Positions 6,276 to 11,680 of a stretch of 11,680 nucleotides of DNA are shown here, piece by piece. This DNA is from Armatimonadota bacterium. Lineage in GTDB: Bacteria > Vulcanimicrobiota > JACPDS01. Every line of letters begins with the position of its first letter. Positions within the stretch are counted from its first letter, which is position 1. The notes under the pieces are model-generated. The model was not told the origin of the DNA. It made no database searches and worked only from the letters and a program-made list of their open reading frames with translations. Made by a program: the position numbers and the translations under genes. The DNA is taken from assembly GCA_016183885.1 (NCBI GenBank), contig JACPDS010000009.1, positions 4,515 through 16,194 on the forward strand, given 5' to 3'.

Positions 6276-6730
6276 AATTTATTTTAAATAAAGAAGAAAA
6301 AATTTGGGACGTACAACCAGAAGAAAAATTTTTAGATCTTTTACGTAAAAATGGATATTTAGGCGTGAAATATGGATGCGGAAGCGGAAATTGCGGGACA
6401 TGCACAATTATTTTAGACGGTAAAGCGATCTATTCCTGCCTGCTTTTAGCCCCACAGGTTCAAGGGAAGAAAGTAATTACAATTGAAGGACTTGAACAAG
6501 AAGAATTAGACCTGCTTCAGGAAAGTTTTATTGAAGTTGGAGCAATGCAGTGCGGTTATTGCACATCCGGGATGATCTTAAGCGCCAAAGCTCTTTTATT
6601 AAAAAAAAATAATCCTGCTTTAGAAGAAATTAAAACTGCTTTAACCGGTAATCTTTGCCGCTGCACCGGATATGTTAAGCCTCTTAAGGCAATTCTAAAA
6701 GTTATCGAGAAAGGCAAGTTAAATGTCTAG
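6266..6730 (+). CDS. Molybdenum hydroxylase [2Fe-2S] subunit
   Basis: This 154-residue small subunit carries the two [2Fe-2S] clusters that link molybdopterin to FAD. The N-terminal plant-ferredoxin domain has Cys38, Cys43, Cys46 and Cys58 (GCGSGNCGTC, then a lone Cys). The C-terminal helical domain has Cys96 and Cys99 (QCGYC) and Cys131 and Cys133 (LCRCTGY). All eight ligands are present and the length is typical (about 155-165). It has a strong Shine-Dalgarno (GGGAGAAGG, 6253-6261) and overlaps both neighbouring genes (10 bases upstream, 8 downstream), so the three subunits should be made together. The FAD - iron-sulphur - molybdenum gene order is common in bacterial three-subunit enzymes of this family. 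The substrate cannot be read from this subunit. Confidence 0.96.
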   Translation: MQLKFILNKEEKIWDVQPEEKFLDLLRKNGYLGVKYGCGSGNCGTCTIILDGKAIYSCLLLAPQVQGKKVITIEGLEQEELDLLQESFIEVGAMQCGYCTSGMILSAKALLLKKNNPALEEIKTALTGNLCRCTGYVKPLKAILKVIEKGKLNV

Positions 6731-8988
6731 CGAGTTTTCGGTAATCGGGAAAAACATTCCTAAATTAGACGGAATTAAGTTAGTAACTGGAAGACCGGCT
6801 TATACAGATGATTTTATCTTGCCGGGAATGCTTTATGCTAAAATTTTAAGAAGCCCTTATGCTCATGCAAAAATCATCAATATTGATATAGAAAAAGCTA
6901 AAAAATTACCCGGAGTAAAAGCTGTTTTAACTTATAAAGATTTACCCAGGATTCCTTTTACTACCGCCGGACAAGGATATCCCGAACCTTCTCCATATGA
7001 TACCTTTATTTTAGATTATAAAGTGCGTTATGCAGGAGATCGCGTAGCGGCAGTAGCGGCAGAAAATTTAGAAACTGCGCAAGAGGCTTTAAAATTAATT
7101 GAAGTGGAATATAAAATACTTCCTGCTGTTTTAGATCCCCGGGAGGCTCAAAAAAGCCAGGCTTCCATTATTCATGACGAAGAAGAAGCTCAAGGAATTT
7201 ATGACTGCAAAAAAAATTTAGCCGCTTTTGTGGAAGCAGAAGTAGGAAATGTAAAAAAAGGCTTTGAACAAGCTGACTTAATTATTGAAAATGAATATAT
7301 TGTTCCTTATGTTCAACATTCTTTTTTAGAGCCGCATATTAGCATCACTTATTTTGACGAAAATAAAAGGTTAGTGGTGCGCACCAGCACCCAAGTGCCT
7401 TTTCATTTGCGAAGAATTTTAGCCCGGATTTTAAGATTCCCTTTAAATAAAATCAGGGTAATTAAGCCTAGAATCGGGGGAGGGTTTGGAGGGAAGCAGG
7501 AATTAGTTACCGAGGATCTTTGCGCTTGCTTAACTTTAGCTACCGGAATGCCTGTGCGTTTAAGTTATACCCGCAGTGAAGAATTTATTGGAGGACGAAC
7601 CCGCCATAGTCAGATTATTAAAATGAAAACCGGAGTAAAAAAAGACGGCCGAATGATTTCCCAAGAAATGAAAGTTTTAGCTAATACAGGAGCTTATGGT
7701 TCCCATGCTTTAACAGTGCAGTGCAATACCGGCAATAAAACTTTAGCCTTATACCGCTGTCCAAATATAAGATATGAAGCTCAGGTGGTTTATACTAATT
7801 TGCCTATTGCGGGAGCTTTTCGAGGTTACGGGGCGCCTCAAGGTTATTTCGCCATGGAATCTCAAATGGATGAAATAGCTTCTCTTTTAGAAATGGATCC
7901 AATCGAGTTTAGGAAGATTAATTTAGCAGGAGAAGGCGATCATTCTCAAATTGCGGAGATTTTAGGTGAAGGAAAAGAAGGATATAAGCAGATTTTTAAA
8001 AGCTGCGGAATAAATGAATGTATAAAAATCGGAAAAGAATTAATTCATTGGGAAGAAAAAAGAAAAATTAAGCCGGATGGAATAATTAAAAGAGGGATCG
8101 GAGCGGCTTGCTTTATGCAGGGTTCGGGTATTCCGGGAGTGGATATGGGCTCTCCTTGTAGGAGCCGCAGATTTAGGAACCGGCAGTGATACAATTTTAG
8201 CTCAAATTGCCGCAGAAGTTTTAGGAACGCAAGCGGAATACTTTATAGTTTATTCCTCTGATACCGATTTTACTCCTTTTGACGCCGGAGCTTACGCTTC
8301 CAGCACCACTTATATTTCAGGTATGGCGGTTAAAAAAGCCGCTGAAATTATTAAAAAACAAATAATTAGCATAGGAGCTAAAATTTTAGGAGAAAATCCT
8401 TTAAAATTAAAATGTTTTCAAAATAAAGTAGTAAGCTCTTCGGGAAAAAGTATTAGTTTTGAAGAAATCGCACTTGCGGCTTTTTATCAAAAAGATCAAT
8501 TTCAAATTATGAGCAATGCTTCGCATGTTTCTAATTATTCACCGGCGCCTTTTGGAGTTCAATTTGCCGAAGTAGAAGTAAATACCAAAACAGGATTTAT
8601 AAAAGTTTTAAATTTTACCTCCGTAATTGACTCGGGAAAAATAATTAATCCTCAGTTAGCGGAAGGACAGGTAGAAGGAGCGGCAGCTATGGGAATAGGA
8701 TACGCTTTATGGGAAGAAATGCTTTTTAATAAAGAAGGAGTTATGCTTAATCCAACTTTATTAAACTATAAAATCCCCAGTATTTTAGATATTCCTGAGC
8801 TAAAAACCGTTTTCGTGGAAACTTATGAATCAAGCGGTCCGTTTGGGGCAAAAAGCGTGGCAGAATTACCTGCCAACGGTCCAGCTCCCGCTATTGCCAA
8901 CGCTATTTATAATGCTATTGGAATAAGAATAAAAAGTCTTCCGATTACTTCAGAAAAAATTTGGAAGGCTTTAAAGGAGAAAAAATAA
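6723..8988 (+). pseudogene. Molybdenum hydroxylase molybdopterin-binding subunit, frame broken
   Basis: This is the large catalytic subunit of a xanthine-dehydrogenase-family enzyme, which hydroxylates a heterocycle or aldehyde at the molybdenum centre. Frame one runs to a stop at 8187-8189 and contains the a/b-hammerhead N-terminus, QHSFLEPH, GGGFGGKQE (residues 252-260) and GAFRGYGAPQ (364-373). At 8151-8158 the reading passes to another frame, which begins LLVGAADLGTGSDTILAQ and stays open to 8988, ending with the family's GAKSVAELPANGP. The likely catalytic Glu is encoded at 8863-8865. Comparison with the usual sequence between PGVDMG and LLVGA suggests about 13 residues (38 bp, 2 modulo 3) are missing. 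An ATG at 8323 has no Shine-Dalgarno and is not a separate gene. Either an assembly error or a recent inactivating deletion would explain it. Intact length would be about 768, normal for the family. Confidence 0.88.
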
Positions 8989-8993
8989 TAAAT

Positions 8994-9232
8994 CACAGAG
9001 ATCGCGGAGGGATTTATATGGGGAGGTCCAAAAAATCCATACGTCTTACTTAATTTATTGCAGGAGTTCAATCTGTTAGGATTGTAGGGGCTCAATTTAT
9101 TGAGCCCGCTTAAGCTAGCAAGCTTGATGAAACGGGTTTGATAAATCAAACCCCTACATATATTATATTATCGATTGAGACGACAAATTACCTTTTTAGA
9201 CAGCCCCATATAAACTTTCTGTGCGCTCTGTG
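8994..9232. mobile_element. MITE-like element with inverted-repeat ends
   Basis: The gap between the hydroxylase operon and the glyA fusion is filled by a 239-base element. Its ends are inverted repeats: CACAGAG at 8994-9000 against CTCTGTG at 9226-9232, and TTTATATGGGG at 9013-9023 against CCCCATATAAA at 9204-9214, a perfect 11-base match. The spacers between these blocks are 12 and 11 bases. Further inside, GGTCCAAAAA (9025-9034) faces a similar TTTTTAGAC stretch. It encodes no protein, so it would be non-autonomous. No clear target duplication is visible. It begins six bases after the hydroxylase stop and ends just before the Shine-Dalgarno of glyA. Confidence 0.65.
9083..9158. repeat. Three-armed palindromic repeat inside the element
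   Basis: TGTAGGGG (9083-9090) and CCCCTACA (9151-9158) form an outer inverted pair. Inside are three hairpins. The first is GGGCTCAAT/ATTGAGCCC (9088-9096 with 9099-9107). The second is AAGCT/AGCTT (9112-9116 with 9121-9125). The third is GGGTTTGAT/ATCAAACCC (9134-9142 with 9145-9153). Arms one and three compete with the outer stem for three or four bases, so two folds are possible. Part of it recurs at 4152-4166. It may also slow or end transcription of the hydroxylase operon, although no long T run follows. Confidence 0.75.
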
Positions 9233-9249
9233 GCTAACAGGAGGCTTAA

Positions 9250-11680
9250 ATGCTTAATTTAAAAAAAGTTGATCCTTTAACTTATGAATTAATTAATTTA
9301 GAAGAAATTCGTCAAAGTGAAAAAATTATTTTAATTGCTTCGGAAAGTATTTGTCCTCCCGCGGTAAGAGAAGCTTTATCAAGCGTCTTTTCTAATCTTT
9401 ATGCCGAAGGTTATCCGTCGGCGCGTTTAAGCAGGGAAGAAGAAAGTCAAATTAATAATTATGCGGAGCAATTAATTTATTACAGGCGTTTTTCCAATAA
9501 ACGTTATTATAAAGGTTGTGAATATGCGGATTTAATTGAAGTTTTAGCTCAAAAGCGCTGCGCGGATTTATTTGCCTCTTTGAAAACTCCCGCTTCTTCT
9601 ATTTATGTTAATGTTCAGCCTCTCTCAGGAGCTTCGGCTAATAATGCGGTATATTCCGCTTTTCTTAACCCCGGAGATTTAGTTATGGGAATGAGCTTAA
9701 GTCAAGGCGGACATTTAACTCATGGAAATCCGGCTAATCGCTCTGGTAAATGCTACCGAATTATTTCTTATGGAGTTGATCCGGAAACCGAGCAATTAAA
9801 TTATGAAGAAATTAAAAAGTTAGCTGAAAAATATCGTCCCAAAATGATTATTGCTGGTTTCAGCGCTTATCCTTGGGCAGTAGATTGGGAAAAGTTTTCT
9901 TTAATTAGTAAAGATATAGAGGCTGTTTTAATGGCGGATATTTCTCATCCCTCCGGTTTAATTGCCGCCGGTCTTTATCCCAATCCTATAGATTACGCCG
10001 ATGTAATCACTTTTACCACTCATAAAACTTTATGCGGTCCCCGGGGAGCGGTAATTATTACCAAAGATGAAAAAAGGGCTAAAGAAATTGATTCAGCGGT
10101 TTTTCCTGGCGAGCAGGGCGGGCCCCACATTCAATCTATCGGCGCTAAAGCTGTAGCTTTTGAAATTGCCAAAAGTCAAGAGTTTAAAAATTTACAAGCC
10201 CAGATTATTGAAAATACCAAAGCTTTAGCTGGAGAATTTAAAGATCAAGGACTAAAATTAGCTTATGGGGGCACTAATACTCATATGGTTTTAATTGATT
10301 TAAAAAGTTTTAAACAGGAACTTTATCCTTTGTCGGGAGAGATTGCTTCCCGTATTTTAGATTTAGCCGGCATTACCTGCAACAAAAACACTATTTTAGG
10401 AGATACCGATCCTATTCATCCCAGCGGTTTACGTTTTGGCTCAACATGGGCCGCTCAAAGAGGAATGAAAAAAAAAGAGATGCAGGACATAGCCAAGATT
10501 ATTTGTCTTGTTTTAAGAAATATTAAAAGTTTTAGTTATATAGTCCCTCAAGGAAGAATCGGCAGAGGAAAAATAGATTTTAATTTTTTAAAATCAGCTA
10601 AAGATAAAATCTTTGAAATTTTAGAATTAAAAAAAGAAGAGCGGGAAAAATATTTGGAAGGTTTGAGTATTTTAGAAATCTCCGGCAAATTAGCTTTTAA
10701 TTTTCTTCAAAGTATTTTAACTCAAGATATTTCTAAATTAAAATTTCATGAAGGAATAGAAAGTTTAATTCTAAATAAGGAATCTGAAATATTAACTTTA
10801 GCGGGTATATTTTATTTTAAAGAAAATCGGTATTTATTAGTAGTTGATTCTAAAATTATAAAAGAATTGAAATTTTATCTTCAAGCTCTTTCCGATGGCT
10901 ATATTTTATTTGATGAAGATATTTACGCTAAAATTGAAGGTCCGGTAATGATTCAAGAATTTTTAGAAATTCCAAGATTGGAAAAATTTATTTCCAAAAT
11001 TAAATCGGCTCTTAAAAAATTTGATTTTAAAAATAATAAAATTTTTTTAAGCTCTTCTAAAACTTATTTTATCGGGCAAAAAGCTCTAATTAAAGAAAAA
11101 GAAAACACCGTTAAGGAAGAATTCTTTTTTAAATCTGAAAATGCGCTTCCCAAAAAAACTTGTTTATATAAAGAACATTTAAAACTAACTAAAAGAGAAT
11201 TAATTAATTTTGCCGGTTTTCTTTTGCCCCTCTGGTATAATTCCGCAAGGGAAGAACATCAAGCGGCGCGCAATACCGCAGCTTTATTTGACATCTCCCA
11301 TATGGGAATTTTAGAAATTAAAGGTCCGGGAGCCGGCCGATTCTTAGACCTGGCAGCCACTAATTATATTTTCAATTTAAATACAGGGCAAGCGCATTAC
11401 TCTTATATTTTAGATTCGCAGGGAAAAGTTTTAGATGATATTTTTCTTTATCGCCGGGAGGAAAATAACTATATGCTGGTAGTAAATGCCATTAATACGA
11501 AAAAAATTTTAACTTATCTTAAGGCTCTGAAAGAAAAAAAAGTGATTATTGATAAAAATTATCCCTCTTTAAAAATTGATAATGAAGAGCTTGAAATTAT
11601 TGATTTAAAAGAACAAAAAGTGGTTTTAGCTCTTCAAGGGCCTAAGGCGTTATTAATTTTAGAAAATTTAATCAAAGATG
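9250..11680 (+). CDS. glyA-gcvT: SHMT-GcvT fusion protein, 3' end outside the window
   Basis: The ORF is open for 810 codons and continues past the edge. Residues 1 to about 425 are serine hydroxymethyltransferase (serine + THF to glycine + methylene-THF). They show YAEGYP at 51-56, PLP-site Asp230 and His233, and PLP lysine Lys259 in TTHKTLCGPRG. Compared with E. coli GlyA there is an extra stretch of about 28 residues (57-84) before RYYKGCEY. About 471-570 is a degenerate copy of the GcvT fold without the Asp pair. From about 638 a regular T-protein begins (FAGFLLPLWY, FDISHMG, and the Asp pair 729-730 in VLDDIFLY). GcvT makes methylene-THF from the aminomethyl group on H-protein. The ATG has AGGAGG five bases upstream. 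The fusion would couple glycine cleavage with serine synthesis; other gcv genes may lie downstream. Confidence 0.92.
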   Translation, partial: MLNLKKVDPLTYELINLEEIRQSEKIILIASESICPPAVREALSSVFSNLYAEGYPSARLSREEESQINNYAEQLIYYRRFSNKRYYKGCEYADLIEVLAQKRCADLFASLKTPASSIYVNVQPLSGASANNAVYSAFLNPGDLVMGMSLSQGGHLTHGNPANRSGKCYRIISYGVDPETEQLNYEEIKKLAEKYRPKMIIAGFSAYPWAVDWEKFSLISKDIEAVLMADISHPSGLIAAGLYPNPIDYADVITFTTHKTLCGPRGAVIITKDEKRAKEIDSAVFPGEQGGPHIQSIGAKAVAFEIAKSQEFKNLQAQIIENTKALAGEFKDQGLKLAYGGTNTHMVLIDLKSFKQELYPLSGEIASRILDLAGITCNKNTILGDTDPIHPSGLRFGSTWAAQRGMKKKEMQDIAKIICLVLRNIKSFSYIVPQGRIGRGKIDFNFLKSAKDKIFEILELKKEEREKYLEGLSILEISGKLAFNFLQSILTQDISKLKFHEGIESLILNKESEILTLAGIFYFKENRYLLVVDSKIIKELKFYLQALSDGYILFDEDIYAKIEGPVMIQEFLEIPRLEKFISKIKSALKKFDFKNNKIFLSSSKTYFIGQKALIKEKENTVKEEFFFKSENALPKKTCLYKEHLKLTKRELINFAGFLLPLWYNSAREEHQAARNTAALFDISHMGILEIKGPGAGRFLDLAATNYIFNLNTGQAHYSYILDSQGKVLDDIFLYRREENNYMLVVNAINTKKILTYLKALKEKKVIIDKNYPSLKIDNEELEIIDLKEQKVVLALQGPKALLILENLIKD

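Noticed and set aside
8323..8988. Separate gene starting at the ATG at 8323
   Set aside because: The same frame is open and homologous to the catalytic subunit from 8158 onwards, and there is no Shine-Dalgarno, so it is the 3' part of the broken gene.
8907..9149. Minus-strand ORF across the hydroxylase end and the palindromic element
   Set aside because: It lies in repeat DNA and antisense to a conserved C-terminus, with no coding signs.
9083..9158. tRNA gene suggested by a three-arm fold
   Set aside because: No tRNA invariant positions, T-loop motif or acceptor stem of the right length; the arms are near-perfect palindromes typical of repeats.

Overview
This is a low-GC (roughly one-third G+C), gene-dense bacterial segment with short or overlapping gene junctions and strong sigma70-type promoters in the one divergent gap. 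It carries bacterial type II fatty acid synthesis (FASII) genes, a zinc-ribbon L32, and a three-subunit molybdenum hydroxylase. It also has a serine hydroxymethyltransferase fused to a glycine-cleavage T-protein. Together these suggest an anaerobic or fermentative, probably uncultured, bacterium. The phylum cannot be fixed from this sequence. Intergenic heptamer tracts and palindromic repeats are of a type I associate with environmental genomes, but that is only an impression.

Left half, minus strand (about 3982 down to 103): one transcription unit reading yceD (DUF177) - rpmF (L32) - fabH - fabD - fabG - acpP. A TTGACA-N18-TATAAT promoter lies just upstream. This is the classic ribosome/fatty-acid cluster, but plsX is missing from its usual place between rpmF and fabH. 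fabH has an internal deletion that also breaks its frame. FabH starts fatty acid chains from acetyl-CoA and malonyl-ACP, FabD charges AcpP with malonate, and FabG performs the first reduction. A palindrome and a 14-codon leader ORF sit between the strong Shine-Dalgarno (SD) sequence of yceD and its likely start.

Middle (3920-4318): a 399-bp divergent intergenic region. It holds the two opposed promoters, two tracts of heptanucleotide repeats, and a degenerate copy of a GTAGGGG/CTCAATTT repeat.

Right half, plus strand (4319-8988): a tightly coupled operon. In order it holds a small CxC/CxxC protein, a YhcC-type (TIGR01212) radical SAM protein, and the FAD, 2x[2Fe-2S] and molybdopterin subunits of a xanthine-dehydrogenase-family hydroxylase. 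The last four genes overlap or nearly touch. The molybdopterin subunit gene is interrupted by an apparent deletion of about 38 bp with a frame change.

A 239-bp element with inverted-repeat ends and nested hairpins fills the gap from 8994 to 9232. It is followed by a long ORF running off the right edge (9250-11680). That ORF encodes a SHMT domain, a degenerate GcvT-like domain and a GcvT domain in one chain, which would join the two halves of glycine/serine one-carbon exchange. Two frame-breaking internal deletions among otherwise clean genes suggest either assembly errors or recent gene loss.
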